Positions 8,561-17,350 of a stretch of DNA of 40,559 nt are shown here, one piece after another. Below the pieces are notes generated by a model. That model did no database searches. It had not been told where the DNA came from and was given only the letters and a program-made list of their open reading frames with translations. This DNA comes from Aureococcus anophagefferens (taxonomy: Eukaryota; Sar; Pelagophyceae; Pelagomonadales; Pelagomonadaceae). Each line of letters starts with the position of its first letter. The first letter of the stretch is position 1. Location: positions 545,957 to 586,515 of the forward strand of contig NW_008705577.1 of the NCBI RefSeq assembly GCF_000186865.1, in the 5' to 3' direction. A program made the position numbers and the translations under genes.

Positions 8561-9955
8561 TTAAAATGGTACGGGAAAACGCACTCCACGCCCTCGCCAC
8601 AGTAAAAGCACATTACCGGCCGACGGCGCGGCCTTGCGCTTGACGAGGCGCTCGCCGCGCTTCTTGAAGGGCCGCCGCCGCGGGCCCTGCGCCGCGGACG
8701 GCGGCGGCCGCGGCGCCGCGGGCGCGGGCGCGCGGGCCCGGGCGACGAAGGCCGCCGCCGCCGCGACGGGCCGGGGCGCCGCCGCGTCGACGCGGGGCAG
8801 GACCGGCGCCGGCGCCGGCTCGGGTGCCCGCTCCCGCGGCGGCTCCGGCGCCGCGAAGTCGCAGGCCTCGCACCAGAGGAGGTGGAGCTCGTTGGACGCG
8901 CCGAGCTTGAAGACGAGGTCGAGGCCCGCGGGCCGCGCGCCCGCGGCCCGCTCGAGCGCGTCGACGGCCGCGGCCGTCGCCCGGCGGAGCGCGTCGACGA
9001 GCCACGGCGTGTCCACCGGCTCGGGCCGCTCGGGCACCGCGCGGCGCACGCGGACCTCGGGCGCCGCCCGGCGCGCGCAGGCGAAGGCCTCGCCCGTCTC
9101 GCGCCAGGACGCGGCGAGGTGGTGGTCGAGGCCGCCCCGCGGCGGCACCCACCGTTGCACGACGCGGCGCTCGCCGGCCGGCGGCCGCGGGCCCCGGACG
9201 CGGCGCTGGAGCGCCTCGGCGTCGAGGGCGACGGCGGCGCCGACGAGGCCGCCGGCGCCGTCGGGGGCCCAGGACACCTCGACGGCCGTCGGCGGCGCGG
9301 GGCCCGCGGCGGCCGCCGCGCGCGGCCGCCGCCGCGCGCTCGCGGGCCGCTGGCCGTGGTTGATGCTCGCGAGGGGCGCCGCGGCGGGGAGGTCGACGCG
9401 GTGCGCGGGGATGCGGTGCGTCGCCCGGCGCTCGACGACGAGCGTCTCCGGCACGAGGCAGCGGTCGACGACCGCGCGGCGCCTCGCCGGCGGCGGCGCC
9501 GCGCCCCGCTCGTCGGCCGGGGCGGCGTCGCGGCGCAGCGCCGACGTCAGGTACGCCGGGTGGCGGGCCGCCGACGGCGGCGGGCCCGGCGCCGACGGCC
9601 GCCGCGGCCGCGGCGCCGCGGCCGCCGCGGCCGGCGGCGACGCGGCGCGCGCCGCGGCGGCGACGGCGCGCCGCGCGAAGGCGCCGCAGAAGGCGCGCTT
9701 CGCCGCGCCGACGCGCGCGTCCACGTCGAGGCAGGGCCGCGGCGGCGCGTAGGCCGGGACCACCGTGGCCTGCGACGCCTCGGACGCCGCCGCCGACGCC
9801 ACCGATGCCTGGGGATAGAGCACGGCGTTGGACTCCGGCTCCGCGCCAAAGTCCTCCTCCCCCGACGGCAGGTCGAAGTCCTCCTCCGACAGCGTGTACT
9901 CGAGCTCGACGTCGTCGTCGTCGTCGTCCATGATGCTGCCCAAGGGGTCGTCCAT
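8561..9955 (-). CDS. Unknown Ala/Arg/Pro-rich protein, 464 aa
   Basis: The ATG at 9955 gives MDDPLGSIMDDDDDD, an acidic N-terminus (to about residue 35), followed by a low-complexity Ala/Arg/Pro region. The C-terminal half looks folded: RVVQRWVPPRGG, a helical stretch around PWLVDALRRATAAAVDALER, and LDLVFKLGASNELHLLWCEA. This last pattern (VQR..., paired helices, then a strand ending in a W and an acidic/aromatic turn) recalls a domain in stramenopile proteins of unknown function, but I cannot name it. The protein ends in a basic tail (RPFKKRGERLVKRK). It follows RAD17 on the same strand. The frame choice rests on the acidic start and the conserved-looking C-terminus. Confidence 0.6.
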   Translation of the reverse strand: MDDPLGSIMDDDDDDVELEYTLSEEDFDLPSGEEDFGAEPESNAVLYPQASVASAAASEASQATVVPAYAPPRPCLDVDARVGAAKRAFCGAFARRAVAAAARAASPPAAAAAAPRPRRPSAPGPPPSAARHPAYLTSALRRDAAPADERGAAPPPARRRAVVDRCLVPETLVVERRATHRIPAHRVDLPAAAPLASINHGQRPASARRRPRAAAAAGPAPPTAVEVSWAPDGAGGLVGAAVALDAEALQRRVRGPRPPAGERRVVQRWVPPRGGLDHHLAASWRETGEAFACARRAAPEVRVRRAVPERPEPVDTPWLVDALRRATAAAVDALERAAGARPAGLDLVFKLGASNELHLLWCEACDFAAPEPPRERAPEPAPAPVLPRVDAAAPRPVAAAAAFVARARAPAPAAPRPPPSAAQGPRRRPFKKRGERLVKRKAAPSAGNVLLLWRGRGVRFPVPF

Positions 9956-10089
9956 CGTGCCGCAACCGTCGGTCACTCTTAACTGCAATGTTGGCCTCTC
10001 AAGTAAGCGTCGCGAAAGCCGGGCCTCCGACCGGGTCTCCCGGAGCCCTCGATCCTCGGGTGCGCATCGACGAGTCCACCATTTACCCC

Positions 10090-11538
10090 CTAGTCGTCGT
10101 CGTCGAAGTCGTCGATGTCGTCGTCGGAGAAGCAGGCGCGGACGCCCGGAGCGTCGTCGTCGTCGCCCGCCGCCGCCGGCTGCCGGAGCGCCGGCGCGCC
10201 GCAGGCCGCGGCGAGGCGCGGCGGCGCGTGGAGGAAGTTCGGGTCCGCGCGCAGCCGCGCGCGCTTCGCCTGGAGGACGTCGTAGAGCTTGGGCTTGCGC
10301 ACGGGCCGCCAGGCGCTCGGCGCCGGGTGCCGGTTCGACGCGGCGACGGACCGGCCGACGAGCGCGGCGGCGTAGTGCTCCGGGAAGACCGCGTCGCCCC
10401 TGCTCGTCGGATCGCTGTAGTCCCTGGCGTGGTTCGTCGAGTAGACGCGCGCCGTGTACAGGTCCGCGTCGCTGAGCGTCGCGAGGCCGTCGGCGAGGTC
10501 GGCCTCGTCGCCGTAGAAGTCGACGCAGTTGTACTGGACGAAGGCCGCCGTCGCGTCGACGTCCATCTTGGCGTTGAGGACCGTCGCGTCCGGCGGCCGC
10601 TCGAGGCGGCCGTCGGCGCCGCGGTTCGCCTTGCAGACGCGCGCCACGGCGTGGAGCGCGGAGACGGCGCCCTCGCCGCCGTGCGTCGCCGCGACGTCCG
10701 CCGTCGCGCCCCGGAGGTAGAGCTCGAGCGTCGCGATGGCCTTGCGGAGGTCGCCGCCGGCCGCGGCCGCGAGCGCGACGAGGGCCGCGTCGTCGACGCT
10801 CCGCCGCTCCGCGGCGGCGATCTTCCGCAGCCGCTCGGCGATCTTCAGCTCCGTGACGGCGTTGAACTCGACGAACGCCGCGCGCGGGTCCGCGGCGACG
10901 GCGTCGCCGACGAGCCGCTCCGCGAAGAGCCGCGCCTCGTTCTTCTCGGACACGTTCTCCGACACGAGCAGGATAGCTGGGCCGCCGCCGCGCACGACGC
11001 CCGCGAGCGCCGCCTCGAACTCCGCCTTCTGGTCGCCCCAGCCGCGCTCCGGCAGGTCGTCGAGCACGGCGACGCTCGGCCGGCCGTGGGCCTCGTGCGT
11101 CTTCGCGCCCGACCCGTCGAGCGCCGCGTAGCGGCCGCCGCGGAGGAACGCGGCCCACGACGCCATCTGCGACTCGAAGCGCGGCGGCGCGAAGTCCGTC
11201 GGCCGGTCGTCGAAGAGGCCCGGCCCGAAGCGGTCGCCGCCGGCGCCGTGGACGTCGCGCCAGCGCCGCGCGACGACGAGCTCCTCGGCGCAGAGCGCGT
11301 CGACCGTCGCGGACTTGCCCACGCCCGGCGGCCCGCTCAGCACCAGCAGGCGCTTCGCCGGCTCGCCGGGCTCGAGCCGCGCGCGGGACGTCGCCTTGCG
11401 CAGCCAGTCGCGCACCTTCGCCACCGTCGGACCGTAGACCTTGAGCTCCTTGGCCGTGCGCGGCGCGTAGCGCACCCAGAGCGGCTCCTCGGGGCCGGCG
11501 ACGGCGCGGATCGACGCGTCCTTGCGCTTCCGGGACAT
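10090..11538 (-). CDS. RAD17: RAD17/Rad24-like checkpoint clamp loader
   Basis: A 482-aa AAA+ ATPase beginning MSRKRKD. The start PLWVRYAPRTAKELKVYG matches the opening of Rad17 proteins (W-V-x-K/R-Y-x-P ... L-x-V-H/Y). Walker A is GPPGVGKSAT, a Walker B-like strand is VAVLDDLPERG, and the sensor region LLVSENVSEKNEARLF and lid GGDLRKAIATLEL follow. Rad17 replaces Rfc1 in a clamp loader with Rfc2-5 and loads the 9-1-1 ring at damaged DNA in the nucleus. The C-terminus is acidic (SDDDIDDFDDDD). Upstream in-frame ATGs exist to 11802, but conservation begins just after 11538. The gene is divergent from the HU-domain gene, with 219 bp between their starts. Confidence 0.85.
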   Translation of the reverse strand: MSRKRKDASIRAVAGPEEPLWVRYAPRTAKELKVYGPTVAKVRDWLRKATSRARLEPGEPAKRLLVLSGPPGVGKSATVDALCAEELVVARRWRDVHGAGGDRFGPGLFDDRPTDFAPPRFESQMASWAAFLRGGRYAALDGSGAKTHEAHGRPSVAVLDDLPERGWGDQKAEFEAALAGVVRGGGPAILLVSENVSEKNEARLFAERLVGDAVAADPRAAFVEFNAVTELKIAERLRKIAAAERRSVDDAALVALAAAAGGDLRKAIATLELYLRGATADVAATHGGEGAVSALHAVARVCKANRGADGRLERPPDATVLNAKMDVDATAAFVQYNCVDFYGDEADLADGLATLSDADLYTARVYSTNHARDYSDPTSRGDAVFPEHYAAALVGRSVAASNRHPAPSAWRPVRKPKLYDVLQAKRARLRADPNFLHAPPRLAAACGAPALRQPAAAGDDDDAPGVRACFSDDDIDDFDDDD

Positions 11539-11666
11539 GGCGCCGCTGCCGTCGAGAGCGCAGCGATGCGGTCGAGACGTGATGCTGGCACATTGATCTC
11601 CGACTCGACGAGTTGACTTCAACGTGAACTGCAACAAGGCGGTTGGGACAGTTTTCGCAAGCTCGA

Positions 11667-11757
11667 GACGCTGCCTCGAGGCGACGGACGCTGCTCGAAC
11701 GAACGAGGCGTCGGACGCTGCCTCGAGGGACAAATTTTCGCACGCTCGTTCGAACGA
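11667..11757. promoter_or_regulatory. Repeated GGACGCTGC(C)TCGA words in a divergent promoter
   Basis: GACGCTGCCTCGAG occurs at 11667-11680 and 11714-11727, with a variant (GACGCTGCTCGAA) at 11687. A short palindrome, CGTTCGAACG, lies at 11748-11757, just before the HU-gene ATG. These lie in the 219 bp shared by the divergent RAD17 and HU-domain genes. Their function is unknown. Confidence 0.35.
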
Positions 11758-14277
11758 ATGGCGGCGGAGACGTCGACGTCGGAGCTGCTCATGCGCGCCC
11801 ACGCGAAGTACGACCCCGGCGACCGGCCGTCGGTGCGGGACATGGCGACGATCTGGGCCCTCGTCGGCGTCGAGGTCGGGCGCCAGCTGATGAAGCGGCG
11901 GGGCGTGCGCCTCGAGGGCGTGGGCACGGTCGTGCTGACGTCGCGGGGCGTCGTGCTCCAGCGCGAGCGGCGCGCGTCAGAGGAGGCGCCGGGCGAGGGC
12001 GCGCGGCCCGGCGCGGCCCTGGGCCTCGCGGCCGTCGCGGCGGCCGCGGGCGCCGCGGGCGTCGAGCGCGCGTCCGCGACGCGCGGCGCCGTCGCCGAGA
12101 CCGCGCGGCGCGTGCTCGCGGAGCTCGTGCGCTGCGGCGACCGGCGCCAGGTCGCGCGCCTCGCGCTGCGGCCCGTCGGGTGCCTCTACTCGCGCGCGGC
12201 GAGCCGCGAGGCCGACGAGGGCGTGGGCCTCGCCGTCGACGCGTCGTTCCGGGCGCGGACCGCGCGCGCGTGGGACGCGAACGTCCGCGCGGGCGCGCCG
12301 GCCTACGGCGGCGCCCGCCGGGGCTTCCGCGGCGACGACCGCGCGCTCAGCGACCGGCGGGCGACCGGCGCGCCGCCGGCCTACGAGACGCACCGGCGGG
12401 CCCTGAGGCCCAAGGCCGCGGCCGTCGGCGCCGGCGCCGCGGCCGCGGCCCTGCGGCGCCGCGCCGTGGCCGCGCACGGGCCCGACGGCCTCTGCGTGCT
12501 CGCGCGGTGCCTCCGGGCCGCCGCGGCCGCCGCCGGCGGCGTCGACGCCGGGGTCGTCGAACGCGCGCTCCGCGACGGCGGCGTCGACGCGACGGCCGCG
12601 GAGGCCGCCGCGGCCCTCGGCGACGCGCGCACCTGCCGCGCCGCGGAGAGGGCGTTCGCGGCGCCCGGCGCGCTGAGCGAGGAGCGCCGCGCGGTCATCG
12701 ACGCCGCGTGGGCCGAGCTCGCGGCGCTCCACGCGCGCCGCGCGGACGCCGCGGTCCGGGGCGCGCGCCGCGACGGGTCCGCGGTCTCCGGCGACGCCGT
12801 GCCCCTCGCCCTCCTCAAAAAGCGCGTCGACGGCGACTGGCACGCGCACGTGCGCGGCGGCCTCGCGCCGGAGGACGCGGTCGTCGCGAAGCTCCTCGGC
12901 CACCTCGAGGTCGCGGAGCGATCGGGCGGCGCCGACGTGCCCCGCGCCGCGTGGCGCGCGTGCCTCGCGCGCCTCTCGGGCGCCTACGACGACGACGACG
13001 CCTTCGAGGCCGACGTCCGCGCCTGCTGGAAGCTCAAGGGCGACGCGCGGCCCCGGCGGCGCGCGGCCGAGGACGACTTCCCCGTCCCGCCGACGCGGAC
13101 GGCGTGGGCGGCGGCGCCGCCGCGGGCCGCGCGGCCGCCGCGGGACGACGACGACGTCGCCGCCGCCGCCGCCGGCGGCGCCCGGGCCCGCGGCGCCGCG
13201 GACCCCGCGGGCGCCGGCGGCGCCTGGGCCTACGGCGCCGCGGACCCCGCGGGCGCCGGCGGCCTCGAGTCCGCGACCGCCGTCGCCGCCTTGGAAGAAC
13301 TCCGGAAGCTCGTCTACGACCCCCCCTGCGGCGCGGGCGAGCTGCGGCGGCGCCTCGGCGCGTCGGCCGCCGGCGACGACGCGCTGGGCGAGGCCGATCT
13401 GGCCGCGCGCCTGCGGTCGCGGGCCGCGGCGCTCCGGTCGAAGCTCGGCGGCCGCGGCGCGCGGCGCCTCGCGGCGGCCGCCGTCGACGCCGCGGGCCGC
13501 GGCGGCGCGGTGGCGCCCGCGGCGCTGGGGCGCGCGCTCGCGGCCTTCTTCGGCGGGNNNNNNNNNNNNNNNNNNNNNNNNNNNNNNNNNNNNNNNNNNN
13601 NNNNNNNNNNNNNNNNNNNNNNNNNNNNNNNNNNNNNNNNNNNNNNNNNNNNNNNNNNNNNNNNNNNNNNNNNNNNNNNNNNNNNNNNNNNNNNNNNNNN
13701 NNNNNNNNNNNNNNNNNNNNNNNNNNNNNNNNNNNNNNNNNNNNNNNNNNNNNNNNNNNNNNNNNNNNNNNNNNNNNNNNNNNNNNNNNNNNNNNNNNNN
13801 NNNNNNNNNNNNNNNNNNNNNNNNNNNNNNNNNNNNNNNNNNNNNNNNNNNNNNNNNNNNNNNNNNNNNNNNNNNNNNNNNNNNNNNNNNNNNNNNNNNN
13901 NNNNNNNNNNNNNNNNNNNNNNNNNNNNNNNNNNNNNNNNNNNNNNNNNNNNNNNNNNNNNNNNNNNNNNNNNNNNNNNNNNNNNNNNNNNNNNNNNNNN
14001 NNNNNNNNNNNNNNNNNNNNNNNNNNNNNNNNNNNNNNNNNNNNNNNNNNNNNNNNNNNNNNNNNNNNNNNNNNNNNNNNNCGCGGCCTTCGTCGAGTAC
14101 TACGAGGACGTCTCGCCGACCGTCGACGGCGACGTCCACTTCGCGGCGGCCCTCGGCGCCGCGTGGGACGTCGCGCCCTGGCCGAGCGGCGCCGACGAGA
14201 ACGCGGACCCGGACGACGACGACGACGACGACTCCTCGCGCGGCTCGCGCGCGGGCGTCGTGGACCGGTTCTGGTAG
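11758..14277 (+). CDS. HU-CCDC81-domain protein with C-terminal EF-hand/calcyphosine-like segment
   Basis: The N-terminus (residues about 22-62: VRDMATIWALVGVEVGRQL, then GVRLEGVGTVV) fits the eukaryotic HU/IHF-like domain of CCDC81, a centrosome/basal-body family. A long Ala/Arg-rich helical middle follows. After the assembly gap the sequence reads AFVEYYEDVSPTVDGD, then FAAALGAAWDV, a segment typical of calcyphosine-like EF-hand proteins, and the C-terminus is acidic. The frame agrees on both sides of the gap if its stated length is right. The stop at 14275-14277 is 2 bp from the stop of the opposite gene. A ciliary or basal-body role is inferred from the family. Confidence 0.7.
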   Translation: MAAETSTSELLMRAHAKYDPGDRPSVRDMATIWALVGVEVGRQLMKRRGVRLEGVGTVVLTSRGVVLQRERRASEEAPGEGARPGAALGLAAVAAAAGAAGVERASATRGAVAETARRVLAELVRCGDRRQVARLALRPVGCLYSRAASREADEGVGLAVDASFRARTARAWDANVRAGAPAYGGARRGFRGDDRALSDRRATGAPPAYETHRRALRPKAAAVGAGAAAAALRRRAVAAHGPDGLCVLARCLRAAAAAAGGVDAGVVERALRDGGVDATAAEAAAALGDARTCRAAERAFAAPGALSEERRAVIDAAWAELAALHARRADAAVRGARRDGSAVSGDAVPLALLKKRVDGDWHAHVRGGLAPEDAVVAKLLGHLEVAERSGGADVPRAAWRACLARLSGAYDDDDAFEADVRACWKLKGDARPRRRAAEDDFPVPPTRTAWAAAPPRAARPPRDDDDVAAAAAGGARARGAADPAGAGGAWAYGAADPAGAGGLESATAVAALEELRKLVYDPPCGAGELRRRLGASAAGDDALGEADLAARLRSRAAALRSKLGGRGARRLAAAAVDAAGRGGAVAPAALGRALAAFFGGXXXXXXXXXXXXXXXXXXXXXXXXXXXXXXXXXXXXXXXXXXXXXXXXXXXXXXXXXXXXXXXXXXXXXXXXXXXXXXXXXXXXXXXXXXXXXXXXXXXXXXXXXXXXXXXXXXXXXXXXXXXXXXXXXXXXXXXXXXXXXXXXXXXXXXXXXXXXXXXXXXXXXXXXXXXXXXXAAFVEYYEDVSPTVDGDVHFAAALGAAWDVAPWPSGADENADPDDDDDDDSSRGSRAGVVDRFW
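13558..14081. other. Assembly gap (524 N)
   Basis: A run of N within the HU-domain gene. The gap is flanked by extremely GC-rich alanine-coding sequence that probably resisted sequencing. At least one EF-hand is probably hidden here. Confidence 1.
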
Positions 14278-14279
14278 GC

Positions 14280-15611
14280 TTAGGCCGCGCCCGCGTCGAA
14301 GGCGTCGACGGCGGCCTTGAGGCGCCGGAGGCCCTCGTCGAGCGTGTCCCGGTGGCAGCCGAAGTTGAGGCGCACGAAGCCGCGCGCGCCGAAGCCCGGG
14401 CCCTCCGTGAGGTAGACGCCGCGCTTCTTGAAAAAGAGGCCCGGCGACGGGATCCGCGTCGCGTCGATCCAGAGGAGGTAGGACGCCTCCGGCGGCGCCG
14501 CCGCGACGGCGAGCGTCGGGCCGCACTCGTCGCGGACGAAGGACCAGGCCCGGTCCCGGTTCCCGCGCAGGTAGGACAACTGCGCCTCGCGCCAGGGCTC
14601 GCAGGCGCCGCCGGGGACGCTGAGCGGGCACCGCGACGCGCCGCCGCCGTCTTCGCCCGCGAGCACGGCGCGGAACGCCGCGTAGCCGGCCGCGGGCACC
14701 TCGGCCTGGTCGCGGCCTGCGCGGAAGTAGCGCCGCCGCAGCGCGTCGTCGGGGATCACGGCGAGGGCGAGGTCGAGGCCCGCGACGTTGTACGTCTTCG
14801 ACGGCGACGTGAGCACGACGAGCCGCAGGCCCGGGATCTGTCCGTGGAAGCGGCCCGCGGACGTGAACGACCCGTCGTAGACCAGGCCGCTCCAGACCTC
14901 GTCGGAGACGAGGACGACGTTGCGCGCCGCGCAGGCCTCGGCGACGGCGCGCATCTCGGCCTCGCGCCAGACGCGGCCCGTCGGGTTGTGGGGGTTGCAC
15001 CAGAGCAGCACCGCGTCGCCGCCGCGGGCTTTTTCGACCGCTTCCTCCAGCGCCCTCTCGAGCGCGGCCTCGTCGAGCGGTTCGCCGCCGTGGCCGACGT
15101 CGACGTCGACGCGCACGCTGCAGTCGTCGGCCGCGTTGCGGAAGGGCGGGTAGACCGGCGCGGGCGCCGCGACGGCGCCGGCCGGGCCCGCGAGGCGCGC
15201 GGCGTGGTAGAGCGCCGCGATGAGGCCCGGCTGCCAGCGGAACCAGGCCGCGTCGACGGGCCGGCCCCAGCTCCGGCCGACGGCCATTTGCGCCGCTTCT
15301 ACGAGCGCCGCGGGCGGGTTCACGTAGCCGAATTGGTCCGCGGCCGCGGCGTCGCGCACGGCGTCGCGCACCGCCGGCGGCGACGCGAAGTCGCTGTCCG
15401 CGACCCAGAGCGGCAGCACGGCCTCCTCGAAGCGCGTCCACTTGCGCGACTCGCGCGCGCGGCGCTGCGCCGCGCTCGACACCTCGAGCAGCGCCGGCAG
15501 CGGCGCGTCGCCGGCGGCGAGGCCGCGCACCGCGTGGCGCGGGCCACCGCGGCGCGCCACGAGCGCGAGGGCCACGCGGCCGTGCACGGCCCAGCGGAGC
15601 AAGCTGGTCAT
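14280..15611 (-). CDS. MalY/PatB-type PLP-dependent C-S lyase or aminotransferase
   Basis: 443 aa, fold-type I PLP enzyme. The core begins VLPLWVADSDFASPPAVRDA, as in MalY/PatB cystathionine beta-lyases. CNPHNPTGRVW and SDEVWSGLVYDG carry the PLP-binding Asn and Asp, and SPSKTYNVAG carries the Schiff-base lysine. The C-terminal RLNFGCHRDTLDEGLRRL includes the substrate-carboxylate Arg region. MalY-type enzymes cleave cystathionine or cysteine conjugates to pyruvate, ammonia and a thiol. About 45 N-terminal residues (MTSLLRWAVHGRVALALVAR...) are basic and hydrophobic, which suggests organelle targeting. The stop is 2 bp from the neighbouring stop. Confidence 0.85.
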   Translation of the reverse strand: MTSLLRWAVHGRVALALVARRGGPRHAVRGLAAGDAPLPALLEVSSAAQRRARESRKWTRFEEAVLPLWVADSDFASPPAVRDAVRDAAAADQFGYVNPPAALVEAAQMAVGRSWGRPVDAAWFRWQPGLIAALYHAARLAGPAGAVAAPAPVYPPFRNAADDCSVRVDVDVGHGGEPLDEAALERALEEAVEKARGGDAVLLWCNPHNPTGRVWREAEMRAVAEACAARNVVLVSDEVWSGLVYDGSFTSAGRFHGQIPGLRLVVLTSPSKTYNVAGLDLALAVIPDDALRRRYFRAGRDQAEVPAAGYAAFRAVLAGEDGGGASRCPLSVPGGACEPWREAQLSYLRGNRDRAWSFVRDECGPTLAVAAAPPEASYLLWIDATRIPSPGLFFKKRGVYLTEGPGFGARGFVRLNFGCHRDTLDEGLRRLKAAVDAFDAGAA

Positions 15612-15862
15612 TGTTTCGTAGCACTCGCCTGAATGCGTCTCTAAACGTAGCGGTCCCGGGCAGCAATTGCCACAAACATGCGCAAGTCCTACACTCCCAC
15701 CGTACTTAAGTAGGCTCCGTGAATCGATGGTTACGGCGCTAGCGAAGTCGCTAGCGCCAAAGATCTCCGCGGACCGTCCCCCCCCCACCCTCGACCGCGC
15801 CGCGGGGACGACGCGACCCCGCTCTCCGGATAGAAACGAGACGCGCGTTACGCGGCGCCCCC
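15612..15862. other. Intergenic region with a perfect 11-bp hairpin
   Basis: This region lies between the MalY-type start and the CFAP210-like stop, both on the minus strand. GGCGCTAGCGA at 15735-15745 and TCGCTAGCGCC at 15748-15758 form a perfect 11-bp stem with a two-base loop (the halves contain GCTAGC). A C-run is at 15779-15787. It may be a termination or regulatory structure; I see no gene. Confidence 0.5.
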
Positions 15863-17257
15863 CTAGATGCGGGAGCCCGTCGCGGGGAGGAGCGTGACGT
15901 TCTTCGCCGTGCGCGCCTTCTCGAGCATGTAGGTCGCGCGGCCCGCCTGCTGGGCCTTGACGATCTCCTCGGCGGCGAGGGCCCGGTACTTGAGGTCGTC
16001 CTCGAGGAGGCCCGCGGTGATGGCCTCGTCGTAGGCGAGCTGGTCCGCCTTGGCCTTGGCGGCCTGGTCCTGGTGGCGTTTGATCTGGGTCTCCTGGGTC
16101 GCGCGGATCTCGCGGTTCTTGCGCCGCCGCGCCTCGGCGTCGTTGGCCTCCTCCTCCTCGATCTCGATGTTCTTGGCCTTCCACGTCGCGACCATGTCGC
16201 GGATCTCCTGCTCCTCGCGCTCCTTGATGCGGAGCCGCGCCTCGAGCTGCTGCTGGCGCGAGATGTCGATGGCGGCCTTCTGCTGCGTGATGTTGCGCTG
16301 CTTCAACTCCTCCAAATCGTTCTCCTTCTTCCGCATGGCCTCGACCTGGTCCTCGAGGCGCTTGTCCTGCGTGTCGATGCGGTTCCGGAGCTCCTCGGAC
16401 GCCTTGTCGATCAATTTCTGCTTCGTCGCCTGGCGCGCGTCGAAGCGGGCCTTCTCCATGCGCTGGCGCTCGACGACGAGGTACTCCTTGCGCTCCAGAT
16501 CGCGCTTGCGCCGCGTCTCCTCGTCCTGCTCCTTGAGCTGCTGCGCAAATTTCAACTTCTTCAGCTTCTGGTTCGCGAGCTGCATCTCGCGCATCTCGAG
16601 CTTGGCCTTGAGCAGCTTCTCCTCGGCGACGCGCTCGTCCTCCTCCATGTCGCGCTTCGCCTTGTCCTGGATGAGCTCGCCGTCGCGCTTCTCCGTGCGG
16701 AGCCGCGCGAGGTAGTTCTCGCGGTACTCGTTGAGCTGCGACTTCTGGGACCGCGCGATGACCGTGGCCTTGAGCTTGCGCGCGGCGGCCTCCTGGGTCT
16801 CCCGCAGCTCGCCCTCGGCGATCTGGCGGACGACGTCCGCGTGGTACGCCTCCTCCTTCTCCTTCTCCCAGCTCTCCATGACCGCGCGCTCCTTGATCTG
16901 CTCCTCGCGCTCGTAGAGCACGTCGCTGTACATCTGCTGGCTTCTTAGGTTCTTGACCTTGTCCGTCTGCTCGTACATGATCGTCTTCGCGCGGCTGATC
17001 GCGGCCTCGCGCTTCGTCTTTTGCAGCGCGGCCTCCTGGCGGTCGATCTCGCGCCGCGCGGTCTCCTCCTCGGCCATGCGCTCCTGCTTCCAGTTCTCCT
17101 TCTTCTTCCGCATGGCCTCGAGCGTGTTCGGCCAGTTCTTGACCTTGTCGTCGCTCAGGGCCTTGAGCCGCAGCCGCCGCGTCTCCGTCGCCGTCGGCGC
17201 GTCGGGCCGCGTGTAGCTCCGCATGCGCTCGAGCTCGCTCCGCGACAGCACCGTCAT
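15863..17257 (-). CDS. CFAP210/CCDC173-like ciliary coiled-coil protein (TPH domain)
   Basis: 464 aa, almost entirely charged alpha-helical coiled coil of the trichohyalin-plectin-homology type. It opens MTVLSRSELERMRSYTR, followed by VKNWPNTLEAMRKKK and a KTIMYEQTDKVKNLRSQQ segment. The SRSE(W/L)ER start, the NW-N-T motif and the Y-x-Q-T-D-(K/R)-V-K block are those I associate with CCDC173/CFAP210, a microtubule inner protein of ciliary doublets. The length also fits. No break or intron is seen, and the frame has ordinary codon use. The gene is divergent from the ARM-repeat frame. Confidence 0.78.
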   Translation of the reverse strand: MTVLSRSELERMRSYTRPDAPTATETRRLRLKALSDDKVKNWPNTLEAMRKKKENWKQERMAEEETARREIDRQEAALQKTKREAAISRAKTIMYEQTDKVKNLRSQQMYSDVLYEREEQIKERAVMESWEKEKEEAYHADVVRQIAEGELRETQEAAARKLKATVIARSQKSQLNEYRENYLARLRTEKRDGELIQDKAKRDMEEDERVAEEKLLKAKLEMREMQLANQKLKKLKFAQQLKEQDEETRRKRDLERKEYLVVERQRMEKARFDARQATKQKLIDKASEELRNRIDTQDKRLEDQVEAMRKKENDLEELKQRNITQQKAAIDISRQQQLEARLRIKEREEQEIRDMVATWKAKNIEIEEEEANDAEARRRKNREIRATQETQIKRHQDQAAKAKADQLAYDEAITAGLLEDDLKYRALAAEEIVKAQQAGRATYMLEKARTAKNVTLLPATGSRI

Positions 17258-17350
17258 GGTGTCGGCGGGGGCGGCGACCGCCCGGGGTCAGGCGGGGTCG
17301 CGGGCCGGCGCAAAGGGCGGCGCGGACGGCGTCGGGCTGCGCGAGGGCTG

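Noticed and set aside
3037..8613. A minus-strand frame of 1858 codons opposite the FMO and overlapping the ABC transporter
   Set aside because: A shifted frame of the transporter and antisense of the FMO; no motifs.
13558..14081. Possible long low-complexity repeat
   Set aside because: It is an N gap, so nothing can be said.
11643..15632. A plus-strand open frame of about 1330 codons across the HU gene, the assembly gap and the MalY-type gene
   Set aside because: It is bridged by Ns and runs antisense to a clear PLP enzyme; almost pure Arg/Gly/Ala.
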